A stretch of DNA of 64,000 nucleotides from Chrysomallon squamiferum (GCA_012295275.1 CM022670.1:4181264-4245263); one strand, 5' to 3'. Counted from the stretch's first letter, positions 1 to 14,341 are shown. Notes: generated by a model not told the origin, from the sequence alone. Translations and numbers: made by a program.

Positions 1-3000
1 GGAGGAGTAGAAGGGGCAAAGGTCAAGTTACCACTTGGTTGTGAGGCTTTAGCCAGCCTGCGTCCAGTTCAACTTATCGGAGGAGAACAAACTCTGTTTG
101 CTGTGACAGCTGATGGCAAGGTGGGTACCTACATCTGATTTTATTTATTACCAAACTCCACATCAGTCACTGCTTGATTGATTCCTTATGTTATTGAAAA
201 ACTTCTTTTTCCTATTTAGTTTTTATAAAAATGATTATTTGAGATATGAATGTTTAAACTGTATAGATACACACATACGTATCTAGATATGCATACAAAG
301 TGCAGTATAATGGAGAATGTTACAGTGTACAGTGCAGATCATTGCATTGCACTGCAATACAGTGTAGTGCAGCAGAATACAAGACAGTATTTTATATTTT
401 TTTAGTATTATTTATTAATTTATTTATTTTAATTTTTTTTTTTTGTCTTTTGAGTTTTAAAATCTTCATTTTTGTAACCTTCGTATTTTCCTGAATAAAA
501 CACATCACACTTGTTTATGAAATCACAATGAAAAATTGTTTTCGTGTTTCAGGTCTATGCCACTGGTTATGGTGCAGGAGGAAGACTTGGAATTGGTGGG
601 ACAGACTCGGTATCAACTCCCACCTTACTGGAATCCATTCAGCATGTTTTCATCAAGAAAGTGGCTGTCAATTCTGGAGGCAAACACTGCCTGGCTCTGT
701 CTTCTGAGGGAGAGGTTTACTCCTGGGGGGAGGGGGAAGATGGAAAGCTTGGACATGGAAACAGAAGGTAATTTAAACTTTGAAATGTTGGGTATGGGGG
801 AGCATAGTAACATAGTTTTAATTGTTCCTACCAGTGTCCTGTGGTTTATAAAAACAGTAGAATATGAATATCAATACCATTAATTAAAATTAGACAATCA
901 ATAGTGGCAGCAGGTTTCATGTCCATTTGATCAAACAATAACATAAAATGAGATGAAATATGATTAAAGATTCATTCATCAGTATCGAAATTAATAACAA
1001 AAATTAATTTGTTTTAATTTTTTTTTTTTTAAACTCTCTTAATAATTCTGACATATTGTTCACTACAACTGAATTATTCGTAATAAAACAAAACATTTTT
1101 TTTTTTTCCTTTTCATTTAAGTTGTAATTATTTTTTATTATCATTCTGGAAACTGTTAGACACCTCTAATTTTCATTATCAAAGACCTCAATCAAGAAAA
1201 AATATCCAAACTTTATTTTTATTATTTTTCACTCAGTCCCTGTGACAGACCACGAGTTATTGAATCCCTGCGAGGGAAGGAGGTGACTGACATCTCTGCA
1301 GGAGGGGCACACAGTGCCTGCATCATGGCCAGTGGGGAGCTCTTCACCTGGGGCAAAGGTCGCTATGGCCGACTTGGTCATGGAGACAGTGAGGATCAGC
1401 CGAGACCAAAACTGGTCAGTTTAGTATTGTTACAGATATACTTTAGTTTTGTTTAAACAGACATCAGTATTTTTTGTCAGTTAAACAGACCTCAATACTT
1501 CGTGTCAGCTTTGTGTATCTATCCTTGTTACATTCTTTTTCACATTTTTAAAATCATTATTTAAAATATATTCGTTTTTTTTGTTTTTTATTTTATCATT
1601 GTTGTTTTATGTGTGTTTTTTTTTACATGCAGCTGATGTTTTAACATTTTCAGTATAACTACTTTTTAATCAGTAATTAATTGCAATTATTTGTAATTGT
1701 TGTTAATAATATATTACATTTTAATTCAGGTTGAAGCACTGAAAGGAAATCGTGTGATAAACGTGGCTTGTGGCAGTGGAGATGCTCAAAGTCTGTGTAT
1801 CACTGAGGATGATTCTGTGTGGTCCTGGGGTGATGGTGACTATGGAAAACTGGGTATGAAAAGACTATAAACATGACAATAATGTACAGATTGTTCATTG
1901 AACATGTTTTATGCACTGATTAGTTACTAGAGTTACGATTAACAGAATGAATAACAGTAAATAAAACAGCATGTCATCATTTATTTAGAACATAGAATAT
2001 TTTATAATACATGACACTTTTTAAGAAAAACATACAAGGTAAATTCTATTTTTTATTTATATTATGAAATGCTTGCCTACTAGTGTTTCATTATGCTATA
2101 TCAGCATGCCAAATATTACAGCATTTATTATGCCAAATATTGACTGACATATCCTTTAATGGACACATTTTATAATATTGACTCTCATATCCAGCAAAAG
2201 TATTAACTAATGTATGCCAAACGTATTTAGTAACACAGTACTAAACAACAATGCAGATTTAAGTACTGGTGACACTTTGTGAACGTTGCAGGTCGTGGTG
2301 GCAGTGATGGCTGCAAAGTTCCAGTGAAGGTGGAAAGTCTGCAAGGGCTGGGAGTGATAAAGGTGGAGTGTGGCTCTCAGTTTTCTGTTGCTCTCACAAA
2401 ATCAGGAGCTGTCTACACCTGGTAAGTGACTTAGATTAATTTTAAAAAGATTTATCTGTTCAGGACATCTAAATGAACCAGCTTGATTATTGTCACTGTA
2501 AAAGATAATTATTTATTTTTATACCTTTTTTATTTTTTTTATTTTTTTTTTTGTTCATTTTTATAAGTATTATTATTTTTAGGTTTAGACTAATTTGATC
2601 AAATCAGTTTTCTCTGCACAAAAAGAGATATATATGTTATAAGTAATACTTTTAGTAGTTCTTACTTTAACGAGACATTTTAATATTTGCATCGCTTGCT
2701 GACACGTGTGATGAAGTGCAAAACGGCTCTCTTCCTTTTCTTTTAAAATCTTCATTTTATGATTTGCTAAATGAAATAAAATACTTCAAGCAAAGAAAGT
2801 TAATATTCTTCTTCTTGCTTTATATATGTATACATATATGTGCTTATTCCAGGGGAAAGGGAGATTATCACAGACTTGGTCACGGTACTGATGATCATGT
2901 TCGTCGACCTAGGCGGGTTTCTGCTCTACAAGGCAAAAAGATTATTGATGTGGCCTGTGGATCTCTTCACTGTGTTGCCTGCTCTGATGTTGGTAAGGAA

Positions 3001-5137
3001 TTATTAATGTTACTTTTATTTATTTAAATTTTTTTCAAACAAATATTAAGAAAAATTGTTTTGATTATTAAACTTCAGTATTTTAAAGTACCTTTGGCAT
3101 CTCTAGCTATATTTGTAAAAATAAAATCATTATTATTTTTATTTATTTATTTATTTATATTATTTTATTATTATTATTTTAAAGAACATTTTGATGGGTG
3201 ATCCTTATTTGTTCAGCAGACAGCTTATTTATCTTATAGGTTTATTTGTTTGGCAGGTTATTATACATTATTACATTGGATTTTTACAGTTCTACTAATT
3301 ATATAATAGAATATTTTACACTAATGGGCTCTGTTTTACAGGAGAGGTGTATACTTGGGGAGATAATGACGAAGGACAACTAGGAGATGGTTCCACCAAT
3401 GCCATCCAGAGACCAAGGCTAGTTGGAGCTCTGCAAGGTAAATTGTTTATTTTCTTTTATTCTGAAACCAGTTGAATGTAGACCAGTTACTGAAATGTAA
3501 TAAAATTGGAAATGAATGTAGTCAGCAATGCAAATAATGAATATTTATAGCATGCTTAATGTAAAACCAAGTGAAACAAGCAAGAATATGCAGACATCAT
3601 TTTAGCTGGTTAAACTCTAGAAGAGAATAACAAACATGCTCATTAGTAAACAAATTGACCATATAAAATACTGGGATGGACATATATAGGAACTCTGTAC
3701 AGTCTCCAGTATCAAAAATTCTGATGCAATTAATATGTTATGTTCATTATAACAGTGGCATTAAAATTATAACTGTAAAATCAAATTAAAAATCGATAAT
3801 AATAAAAAAAAGTTTTTTCTGATTCATTTCAAGAATTTTTTAATGATTTTGTCTCTTTCTGTATTTTGTATGAGTAAAGTTGTGTGTTTTAGGTAAGAAG
3901 ATAAACCGAGTGGCCTGTGGCTCAGCTCACAGCTTGGCCTGGTCAACACACAAACCGGTCAGTGCAGGGAAACTGCCCTCAGTCATCCCCATGGAGTACA
4001 ACCATCTGCAGTCCCTGTCAGTGGTCACCCTTCGCAACAGGCTTGTCCTGCTCCATCACTTCTCTGATCTTTTCTGTCCATCCATCCCAATGTTTGACAT
4101 GGAGAACCGGCTGGGTGTGGAGTCTGAAGGAGATTTGCAGTCTGGCTTGGATTCCCTGAGAGGAGTTCTAGTCTCAGCAGCTAAGGTTGGTTTTGAGTTA
4201 AAAGAGCATTCACAGTGGTATGAAATGCTTAATGAAATCTTTTATGCTTCCAAATGTTTGTAATATTTGGCACTAAAAACCAGTCTTTGTTGATGACGAA
4301 ATGTGATGGTTTAATAAGAGAAGTCCATAAAAATTTAAAAGAGGTTCAGGTTTTTATTAATGATGCAGTTGTTGTTTTTTCATCTCAGCTTATAAATTAT
4401 ATAAAAATGTTAAAAGTATTTTAACTCTTTCAAAAAGAACATTTTGTTTCTAGTTTACGAAAATATTTAAATCTTTTTTGATTCGGATAACTGCCACTTT
4501 TTTAATATATATTTTTTTAAAGCAATAGATTAAGATTAAGAAGCCTTCCATTCTAATAGGAATTCAAATCTTGAAAAAGGACTTTTTTTAAATATTAATA
4601 TAATGATTATTTTTAAACTGTTGTAGGAGACATCATTCAGAAAGGTTGTGCAAGCCACAATGGTACGAGATAAACAACACGGTCCTGTAGTTGAGCTTAA
4701 TCGAATACAGGTAAATGAGATTTATTGTATTAAAACACTGTGTGCTTGATATCTCAAATTCTTTCATCTTTTTGTCAAAACATTTATATTACTGTGAGAC
4801 AAATGTGCTAAAATAGTTTGGTTAATTAATTTCTTTTGCTATTAATATTAATTTCAGGATGTTTATTTTTGTTTTTTGTTGTTGCTTTTGTTGTTATTTC
4901 TTTCTATTTAGTTTACTATTAGTAGGATAAATTTGAATTAAACTGACCTTCATTTTGGGGGTTCTTCAACATTTCTTATTTATTTACATTTTTTTAATTT
5001 TTTTGTCTAATACATAAAATATTTAATCTGATATTATAACACTGTATGCCATGAATTTTATTTAAACGTTTATTATTGTAAGTAGTAGTAGTGTTTATTG
5101 CTGTTTATGTTATGATTATTTTTATTTTTTATTTTTT

Positions 5138-5232
<95 letters not shown>

Positions 5233-8200
5233 TACTTATGGTCCTTATTTGTTTAGCAGACACTATGTATCTGATTGTTTTATGTATCTGGTTGTTTTAT
5301 GTATCTGGTTGTTTTATATATCTGATTGTTTTATGTATCTGATTGTTTTTTCTGTGTGAAGGTAAAACGGTCCCGGAGTAAAGGTGGCTATGCTGGACCT
5401 GATGGAGTCAAGTCTGTGTTTGGTCAGATGTCCTCCAAGATGTCCGTGTTTGGACCTGACAGTCTGATGCTTCCTCACAGAGTGTGGAAAGTCAAGTTTG
5501 TAGGTTAGTGTTCATCTTAAACAGCTGTCCACAATCATCAGCCAGTGTTTGCTGTGCCAGGAACTCTTCTTCAATGTATTTGAAAAACTTTATCAAAAAT
5601 TAGTAACCAAAACTGTCGTAGATCATATTGAAAGAAAATATATCATTGGTAAAAGATCCTGTAGATACTATTTTTCATAAAACAAATTCTTGCTTTTTTT
5701 TTTTCTTAATTGCATCTATAAGAGTTGATATTGGTGTGCTTAGCAAACATAGTGTTGAATTGTGAACTGTTTTTGTGGATTGTTGTTACTTGTGATAAAT
5801 ATCATTCATTTAATCATAGAAGCCTTATGTCTGAGACCTGGTAATCACTAATATGAAAGTGTTGTTAAGACTGTGTGTTGTGATTTCAGGTGAGAGTGTG
5901 GATGACTGTGGAGGAGGTTACAGTGAGTCAATAGCTGAGATGTGTGATGAGTTACAGAACGGCTCTCTTCCTCTGCTCATTGTCACACCCAATGGAAGAG
6001 ACGAGTCTGGGGCCAACAGAGACTGTTTTCTTCTCAACCCAATGTTGAAGAGTGTTGTCCATCAGAACATGTTCAGGTTCCTTGGTAAGTGAATGAATGA
6101 AAGGTTTATTTTTTTTTTTACAGTTTTCTTTAATCTTTTATTTTAACATAAATTAAAAAAAATTTAAACATTTTTGGAGAGGGGTAATTTTATTTTAATT
6201 TCTTCTTATTTTATTTTTTATTTATTTATTTATTTTTGTTGTTATTATTATTATGATTATTATTATTATTATTATTATCATTATTATTATTTTATTATTA
6301 TTTTTTTTTTTTTTTTATCTAATTATTTTTTTTATTTTTTTTTTTATTTATTTATATATTTTTCTTATTCATTTAATGTTTTTTGTTTTGTTTTTTTGAC
6401 GCTATTTTTCTATTATTGTTTTCTTAATTAAGATTTATTTGAAAAATTTAGATGCTATAGTTTACTACGTTAATTCTGTCTGTTACAAAAGAGTGGGTTT
6501 TGCTGTGCATGTATATTTTTTGGTCTATTTGATAATCATTTTAAACTCTTTATACATCTAATATTTAACTTGCTGTTAAACTGTTTACAATATCATATAG
6601 TTAAATAGTGAGAATAAGCTGATTTACTTTCTCATATTATTATCCTTAACCAAACATTTAGAACCTAAAATCTGTTAATATTAAAATGTGTTGATAAGAA
6701 ATGCTCCATTTGTGTAGGATATCTGCTGATTATACATCTAATATTTAACTTGCTGTTAAACTGTTTACAATATCATATAGTTAAATAGTGAGAATAAGCT
6801 GATTTACTTTCTCATATTATTATCCTTAACCAAACATTTAGAACCTAAAACTGTAAAATGTTTAAGAAATGCTCCATCTAGGAAATCTGAGTTTTTAATA
6901 TTAAAAAAACTGTATGTTTAATATCTAAATCTTTTAATATTAAAACATGTTTGTTTGTATAGGGTATATGATTGGGATTGCAATTCGAAGTGGCAGTCCT
7001 CTCAGTCTGAATCTAGCTGAACCAGTGTGGAAGCAGTTGGCTGGAATGCCAGTCACAATAACTGACCTGACGGAGGTTGACAAAGACTTTATACCAGGTG
7101 GGTTAGATCATTACATCTCTTTTCCACAGCATTTAATACGAAATTTTGTTTAGAAGCTGTAGATCTGTAATTTGAATATTATATTTAAACAACAGTAGTA
7201 TATTTTTTATTTTTAAAGTATTATGTTTAAATCATTTTACATTCCAAAAATATATAATCATTAGTAATTCCAAAGATTGTTGTTGAGAAATTCAGACTAT
7301 ATTTATAATCTAAAAATGGCGGGGAAAACTATTTTTATTTTTATTTTGCATATATAGATGTGTATGTGTGTGTGTGTCTATAATATATAGTAATGATTAA
7401 TTCAAGCTTGTTTCAGTATAAATATACTGTATTTCATGTATATGCAAAAAAATAACATTGATATGTTATATTTTTATTTATTTAATAATGTACAAGCAGA
7501 CACACATATTTTCATGCTTCATTACATCTGTGATTTAAAGAAACAAGACACAGTATATTCTAATTCAAGTGACATTTTCAGCATTGTTTATTTTGTTTGT
7601 TTAGGTCTGATGTGTATTAAAGAGATGAGTGACGAGACATTACGTACCACAGACATGTCATACAGTGTGCCTAGTGCCAGTGGGGAGGAGGTTCCCCTGG
7701 GTGGAAAACATGCAAGGGTCACCCCAGAGAATCGAGCTGAGTACATCAAACTGTCCATGGCTCACAGGTAGGCTTCATGAAAGTAATCACTGACATCTCA
7801 TTATTTCTAGTTTCAAAATCAGTAGGATTTTGTTATCTCCTTTTGTGTGTGTGTGTGTGTTTTCCTTGTTTCTGTTTAATATGTTCTCTTTTCGAATACA
7901 TGTTTAAAAACTGGATTATTACATAATGCAGTTATTCAGAAAATTTCAAACATGGTTATGTTTTCATTTCAGACTTCATGAATTTGACATGCAGACAAAG
8001 CTAGTTCGTGAAGGCATGTCCAGAGTTATTCCAGTTCCTCTTCTCTCACTCTTCACTGGGTTCGAACTAGAAACTATGGTTAGTACAAGAGATTTCATAT
8101 TCTATATTTCAAACAGTACATATATGATAGAGCACACTGGATGTGATTCACAAGTTCCCAGTGGGAAATATTTTTAGGTCTTTTAAAAAAAAATTGATAT

Positions 8201-8674
8201 ATATTTCCAAATGTTGTTGGATTTGGAACCATCTTTAGCTCTGAACATTAATTCATAGAAAATTGAGATTACTGATATGAAATTTTAATGTGTTTAATTA
8301 AAATGTTTTGGGGTTTTTTCAGGTGTGTGGAAGTCCAGACATCCCACTGAATCTTCTCAAATCTGTGGCCACTTACAAAGGAATTGATGCCAATGCTCCA
8401 CTTGTTCAGTGGTTCTGGGAAGTCATGGAGGAATTTACCAACACAGAAAGATCTCTGTTTCTTCGCTTTGTGTGGGGACGCACTCGCCTGCCCAGGACTA
8501 TAGCAGACTTCAGAGGTCGAGATTTCGTGCTACAGGTATGTCTCAGTTTTTATAACAATTCACTTTATCAAGAAACTGTTAAAAAATTTGAATTCTTTCT
8601 TTTAATTCATTATGTTCATGAAATTGTATTTACTTTATTGTTACTGTTTTTATTCATTTATTTACTTTTATAAA

Positions 8675-8714
<40 letters not shown>

Positions 8715-9095
8715 AAAAAATATATATATATTGTTAACATGTTAAGGGCTAGATTTTTTTTTTTTTTTTTTTTTTTTAATTGATAAAAAAATCCTTATTA
8801 ATTTTATTTATATTTGTGTCAGGTGCTGGACAAGTACAATCCACCAGACCATTTCTTACCTGAAAGTTACACCTGCTTCTTTCTGCTGAAGATGCCACGG
8901 TACTCGTGTAAACCCGTTCTGAGAGAGAAGCTGAAGTATGCCATTCACTTCTGTAAATCCATTGACACTGACGACTACGCCAGAGTGGCGCTGACAGGCG
9001 ACACCCTCGTCGAGGACTCACCCGACTCCAGTGACGACACTGATGCTATGGACAGCATCGAATCAGATGGGGAAATCACTGACTCTGACAGTTAA
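1..9095 (+). CDS. HERC2: HERC2 E3 ubiquitin ligase, 3' part (last RCC1-like domain and HECT domain)
   Basis: Sixteen exons join in frame to give 868 codons plus stop: 1-120 (partial), 553-767, 1237-1414, 1730-1853, 2292-2421, 2853-2992, 3342-3437, 3893-4185, 4627-4710, 5362-5503, 5890-6084, 6963-7097, 7605-7767, 7973-8078, 8323-8535 and 8823-9095. All introns are GT-AG. The first half shows RCC1-blade signatures such as [30 protein letters not shown] and [15 protein letters not shown]. It is followed by a HECT domain whose blocks ([40 protein letters not shown]) match HERC2 closely. The catalytic Cys sits in SYTCFF, with its codon at 8874-8876. The C-terminus is a Ser/Asp-rich acidic tail, as in HERC2. 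By family knowledge the full protein is about 4,800 residues and acts in ubiquitin signalling, DNA repair and centrosome control; that is not visible here. The 5' nine-tenths lies upstream of the window. Confidence 0.96.
5140..5230 (+). repeat. 91-nt poly-T tract in a HERC2 intron
   Basis: An uninterrupted run of about 91 T lies in the intron between the exons ending at 4710 and starting at 5362. It is followed by four or five copies of a 17-nt unit built on ttttatgtatctgattg (5257-5348), which reach up to the splice acceptor. The exact length is uncertain because homopolymers this long are often mis-assembled. Confidence 0.85.
6551..6870 (+). repeat. 180-bp tandem duplication in a HERC2 intron
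   Basis: The sequence from tatacatctaatatttaac to gaacctaaaa occurs at 6551-6670 and again, without a mismatch, at 6731-6850. The offset is exactly 180 bp. Both copies then continue with a degenerate version of aagaaatgctccat. The near-identity marks a recent duplication. It lies in the intron between exons 5890-6084 and 6963-7097. Confidence 0.9.
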
Positions 9096-9537
9096 ACTTA
9101 TTTTTTGCTGCATGAACTGATTAAAAGAAGAAATATCTTTGTTCCTTGTAGTTTAAAAAAGAAAAGAAGTCTGGACTGCAGTGAACTGTATTTGCTAAAC
9201 AGAATAGATCTTTGTAACCCCTGAAAATGAAATTTAAGAAAAAACGGTATTGCTTCCATTTAAAGTGGCTGAGATTAGAATAGTGAATCTTTTCAATACT
9301 TTTAGAGACTTGTTGTGTAAAACATATATATAAAATGTACCAGAAATTTGTTTTTGAAAGTAACTGGAAAACTTACAAGATGCTAATGAAATGTATTCAT
9401 TTTTAATTTTTAATTTACGAGTTTACAAGACTGAAGTGTAACAGTTGTGGCAAAGATGTTGATACTGGGTGTATCGTGGGTTTTTTTTTTTTCATCTCAA
9501 ACTTCATTTGTGATAATTGTGATCTCTTGGTGACATT

Positions 9538-9740
9538 AATAAAATAATTTTATTCTTTATTTATCGTTTCGTTTGAAAGACAAATTTTGTATAAAACTTG
9601 TTTTCTTTTTAATTTTCAAATAGTACTGGTATGTAATAGTTATGATTTGTGTTATTGTTAATTTCCCAGTCTGAAATGGAATTAAACATTGTTTTCTTTA
9701 AAATTTTATTTCATTTTATTCAGAATCTGTTTCTAATAAA
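9538..9740 (+). terminator. Candidate HERC2 polyadenylation signals
   Basis: AATAAA hexamers lie at 9538-9543 and 9735-9740, about 445 and 640 nt after the HERC2 stop codon. Both sit in T-rich sequence. Which one is used cannot be told from sequence alone. Confidence 0.45.
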
Positions 9741-10409
9741 CATCTCTAAAATGTTTTTATTTATTATGAACATATTTGTTTTGCTTTTTGTTTGGTTTTT
9801 TTTGTTGTTTTTTTAGTTTGAATGTTTAGTAATTATGATTTTATATATATAAACATCAGAAAAGTGAAGGTAGAGAAGGTAATCTTTTATTTATTTGGAC
9901 TGACCAATTTATTTGTGCTTCTAGTCATTTCTTTTACGCAAACCTTATGTTTTCTAAAATTAAGTTTTTTGTACTTAGAAGAGTATGAATGATTATTTGA
10001 ATACATCCTCTGCACTTTCACGTCATTATTTTGTTTGTTTTGATTCTGAGTACTACTATAATATAACAAACCAGTGAACAAACACAAAATGTGACAGTAA
10101 TATAACAAGTCAATGGAGGCAGCACCATTTTCCCTCCTTGATCACGTCAACATCGTGTCACTGACAGAAATGTAAACATGAACAGATACACAAGAGAGGT
10201 ACTCTTTAATTTTCATAATCAGAATGTTTCAGAAAAAAACAGTTCACCATTGTTTCTACTTTTTAATAATTATTTTTGACAGTTAATGAAATTCATTATG
10301 CTGTTCAAAGTATATTGGATAATTTGCAAAATATGTCCAGTCAAACATACTAATTTCATTTGCTTATTTTGTGTAGCTCAAGTCTTGTTCAGTAGCTTCA
10401 ATGGAATTT

Positions 10410-10700
10410 TAGTTCAAAGCTTATAAAAATGGATGGGATGGCTTTGTATAATTGTTATCATATTCAATGGCTGGATTTATACAATTCAGAGTTTTTAAAT
10501 ACACTTGTTGGTGTTGTCCAATTCAAAGCTTATTAAATACATTGGTCAGTTTTATACAGTTCAAAGCTTTTCAAATGTCCTGTCAGTTTTATACAGTACA
10601 AAGCTTATAAAATGCACTGGTCAGTTTTATACAGCTCAAAGCTTATTAAATACATTGGTAAGTTTTATACAGTTCAAAGCTTATAAAATGCACTGGGAAA
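10410..10700 (+). repeat. Degenerate ~40-bp minisatellite
   Basis: About six to eight imperfect copies of a unit near 40 bp, built around cagttttatacagttcaaag followed by cttataaaatgcactggt. Copies differ by several substitutions. A chance open frame crosses the array. Nothing suggests that it is translated. Confidence 0.75.
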
Positions 10701-11140
10701 CTGTACATGGTTCAAGTATAAATTGTACATACAAGACGTATATAAAAAATGAGCCAGGTCCTATAATTCTGTGTAAATCATTCTTACAGCCGTAAGAAGC
10801 AAAGTAACATAATTAATACAGTGAAAGAATTTAGAACGCATTTTTTTCTCATCATCCATTGTTCATTTCAAACATAAAAGAAACTAAATATCATTTCACT
10901 CCTACCATAATCTTTTCTTAGGAAATTTAGTAGATTTATCAGTGTTGGTTACAAAGTTCATTTTAAATACAAACTAAAGCTTCAACATTTTTAGAAGGAT
11001 GTTCATTGTTTTATTCCTTTTCTTTGACTATATAGTTATGTTTTATCAATACATTTTTTAAAATTATTAATAATAAATAAAATTTAAAAATGAAATGAGC
11101 TATAGAATTGCTTTTGAATTTATTTCAAATGTATTTTCAT

Positions 11141-11178
<38 letters not shown>

Positions 11179-13058
11179 AAAATTTGTTATAAACTGCAAT
11201 TAAGTGAATTTATATATTTCATGTATTATCTTTCCATACAGTAATACTGAAAATTAATAGTCTGTCTGTAATGATGAAACAATTAGCAGTATTATTTGTC
11301 ATCTGTGACTGTGATTTTTATTTTTCCAAAATATGTATATTTGAATGAAAATGTGAATATTCTTTTTTAATATAGGCAATATTATTAACTTGTTCATTGA
11401 GAGAACATTTGAATTTTCTTTCAGAAGTATGCGTTGCTTATCTTGTATATCAACAGATGCTTTATGTTTATTTATTTGTACAACATGAACATTTTAAATG
11501 TCTAAACATTCAGAAAATTATTATTATTATTATTATTATTTTTTATATCTTTTTTAAAAAAAAAAAAAAAGAAAAAAAGGAAAGAAAGAAAGAAAAAAAA
11601 AGAAAAACTCTTTTGATCCATTACAGGTTTTTGTCATTGTTAATAAAGTCATTAATAATAATAATAATGGTGATAATGATGATGTGGTACAACTGGAGAG
11701 TTTAAGCTATTTAAATGATTTTATTTTGTTCTGTGTAGATTTATGTAACTCATCACATTACGACAGTTTTGATAGTAGGTATTATTGTTTGCATAATATA
11801 CATTGTCAAATAACCTGGATTTTATTTCCTTTGTCATTTTTTTAGTATGCTTAAATTAATCAGCTTTCTTTTATTTCTGTGATGAAGTTCATTATCAAGA
11901 AATATATAATTTTGTCCAAAAAAAAAAAAAGGAAATAGAATGCTTAAACAAGCAGAAATAAATGAAATTAAATGTTAATGTCATTGTTACTTCATTTGTT
12001 GGTTTATTTTATTACTCATTTATTGATACAATTCAAATTCATTCAGTGGGTTTTGGGGGGATTTTTTCGGTATTTATGGATTTTTTTTTAATAATCATAA
12101 ATAAACAGATTCAAGTTGTGATCAATTTTATATCGTGTAGTAAGCTAGTTTTTTTATCACGTGGTAAATCTGAAACGGGTAAATTTGCCTGTTGAGTCTC
12201 CGTTTTTTATCAAAGTTAAGATGACAAAAAACAAATACTGTGATGAAGCTCAGTATGTATACTATGTCATGTTACGTTTGTTTGTTGTTGTTGTTTTTTT
12301 GGTTTTGTTTTTTGAAATTATGTAAAAATAATGACGAAACTGAAAGGCCAGTGAGAAAACTACCTCTTCGAGGTAAAGACGTTTCACAACAATCTGGCGA
12401 CCTTCCGCAGTGGCGCACTTCAGTCTGTAGTCACACACCGGTATTAACCAGTTACCACACACACACGATATTAAAGCACTGAAAACAAAACAAGTAAACT
12501 GCAGAAAATACACTTTTAAGAAGATTATGTATTAGAGTTTCGTTTTCTTATGCCATAATAGTCTTATTGTCACTATATCTATATACCTATAGGGCCTGTG
12601 TCACGCATCACATGGGTGATGACTCGGTTTGCGTCTCAGCAGGTGAATGATTGATGATGATTGTTTTGTATTCGCTGAGTAGAGTATTTTGATTAATATG
12701 ATGAATTTCGGTGTTGGGACGTAGGATCTCGTGTCTTTATTTTCGCAATCATCAATTCCTATACCCTGTTTAGCCGCATTCTGCTGAAAATATCGGTGCC
12801 TTTAGTAAGCATTTTATTACATAACTTGACAAAATATACTGTATCATTTAAAAGAGCATTTTTCATGGTTTATGAATAGAATCAGTTGTGCGGAAATAAA
12901 ATAGTCAGTACTTGGTCTTATTCGAATAATTATAATGTTGATGACACCATTAGGCAAAACGTAAACACACACACACACAAACGTTATATAAAATGGAAAC
13001 TTGAAGGAATACGTCTTCGGATGAAATTTCGTATTCCTCAAGTTAACGAAGCGCTTAC

Positions 13059-13230
13059 CTTCTGTCCGGCGCATGAAGTCGACAGCTGTGGATTTCGCTT
13101 TGATAATGCGCTGGGACAGTCTTGCCACTGGAATTTCCCAATCATCGCTTGACAGATCAAGTGGTTCATCACGCGGCGGTATTCTCGGGGTACGAAAACG
13201 TGGCAGAATTGTGCAACCGAATTTCAGCAC
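13059..13230 (-). CDS. Candidate coding exon of an unidentified - strand gene
   Basis: The - strand is open here. It encodes a region rich in Pro/Arg/Asp (FRTPRIPPRDEPLDLSSDDW, then RLSQRIIKAKSTAVDF) and ends at a consensus splice donor gaag|gtaagc (GT at 13058-13057). Base composition is clearly more balanced than the AT-rich flanks, which supports coding use. No in-frame ATG precedes the conserved-looking part, so the exon is internal or its true start lies elsewhere. One possible acceptor is the AG at 13185-13184. The segment with D-x4-V-x-RLS resembles the small ORFs at 42938 and 45648. It is head-to-head with the SLC7 gene, about 1.1 kb away. Function is not recognised. Confidence 0.4.
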
Positions 13231-14341
13231 GGTGTTTTAGAAAACAAATTCTGGCATATTCTAAGAAAAAGACTATTTATATTTCCAAAATTATGAGATT
13301 CAATAGAATTAATTTGATTCATAAACCATGACCTGAATAATGTTGTAACCGTCAGGTTTCGTTATTTAATTACACACGCTTTAAATGTATTGATTATGTC
13401 AGTAGAACGCGGCTGCGCAGGGTACAGCACAGTTTCACATTCCCAGTATAGCTGAGTAAACACCAGGCCCAATGACTCTTAGTAACAGACCGAACCGGAC
13501 CCGAGAGGAATTTTCTCGAGTTAGTAAATCAGTAACCAATCATTCACTCTTATTTTTATTACAGTCCAAAGGATTATATTAAAGAATTTATATTTAAAGA
13601 ATTCTAGGATTTTGTTCGTGCTAAAAGAATGAAATTATAATCAAAGTCCTTTTCGTTTTGCAGTAATTAACTAAAGACTAATAATGACAAAAGTTGTATA
13701 TCGGTATGTGTTGTAAACCATTTAAAAAAAAAAAAAAAAAAAAGAAGAACAATAACTCCTCCCCATTTTCAAAAGTGTTTTGTTTAACTGCACCTTGAGA
13801 GGTTAAACCCAAAATATGTTTAAACATATAAACCAGCATTACCTAATGAATGTGGATGAAAAATAAAATTTAAAACCAAGTATGAAAGAGATTCCCCCGA
13901 ACTAAAAAAAAAAAAAAAAAAAAAAAAAAGAAAGAAAAAAGAAAAGACATTGAATTTCCATTCATAAATAAAAAGTTTTCAGTCTGTTGCGCTCTGATTG
14001 CGTCATCAAGACCGAGGTAAATATTGTTCGTTTCCTTTTATCTGATGCATTCAGACCTTGGCCAGGCTATACCCTGATTCGGGGTTGACGTTCGTTCGCA
14101 CGATGATTTAGTGACAGATAAATTCCACCTGTTGATTACTGCTTGGAAATTTAAACATCTGTTTATCGAAAGACACTACGTGATCTGTCTGAAGATGTTA
14201 GACGACTTAATATGCCAAGAATATTACGACAATGCAGTTTGGAAGGCTTAATATTTAGGCAAAATAATCAGATTTTTAGTTGTAAAAACTGAAATTTTTT
14301 TTTATAATAAATAGATGTAAAGATCGTATGTGAATTGAAAA
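13231..14341. other. Intergenic region between the - strand exon and the SLC7 gene
   Basis: Contains the presumed SLC7 promoter and 5' UTR, and poly-A runs at about 13723-13742 and 13902-13928. No TATA box or other promoter element stands out. A TGA lies in frame two codons upstream of the SLC7 ATG. Confidence 0.5.

Larger units (their letters stand above)
9096..13058. other. HERC2 3' UTR and gene-poor AT-rich spacer
   Basis: No convincing coding exon is visible. The first 650 nt are the likely HERC2 3' UTR. The remainder holds a degenerate minisatellite (10410-10700), an (ATT)n run near 11143-11176, an (ATT)n/poly-A stretch near 11518-11600 and short A/T runs. A small exon-like block on the - strand at about 12591-12643 has an AG acceptor and a GTATAT donor. 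It is open for 17 codons and could continue the gene at 13059, but this is weak. Confidence 0.6.
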
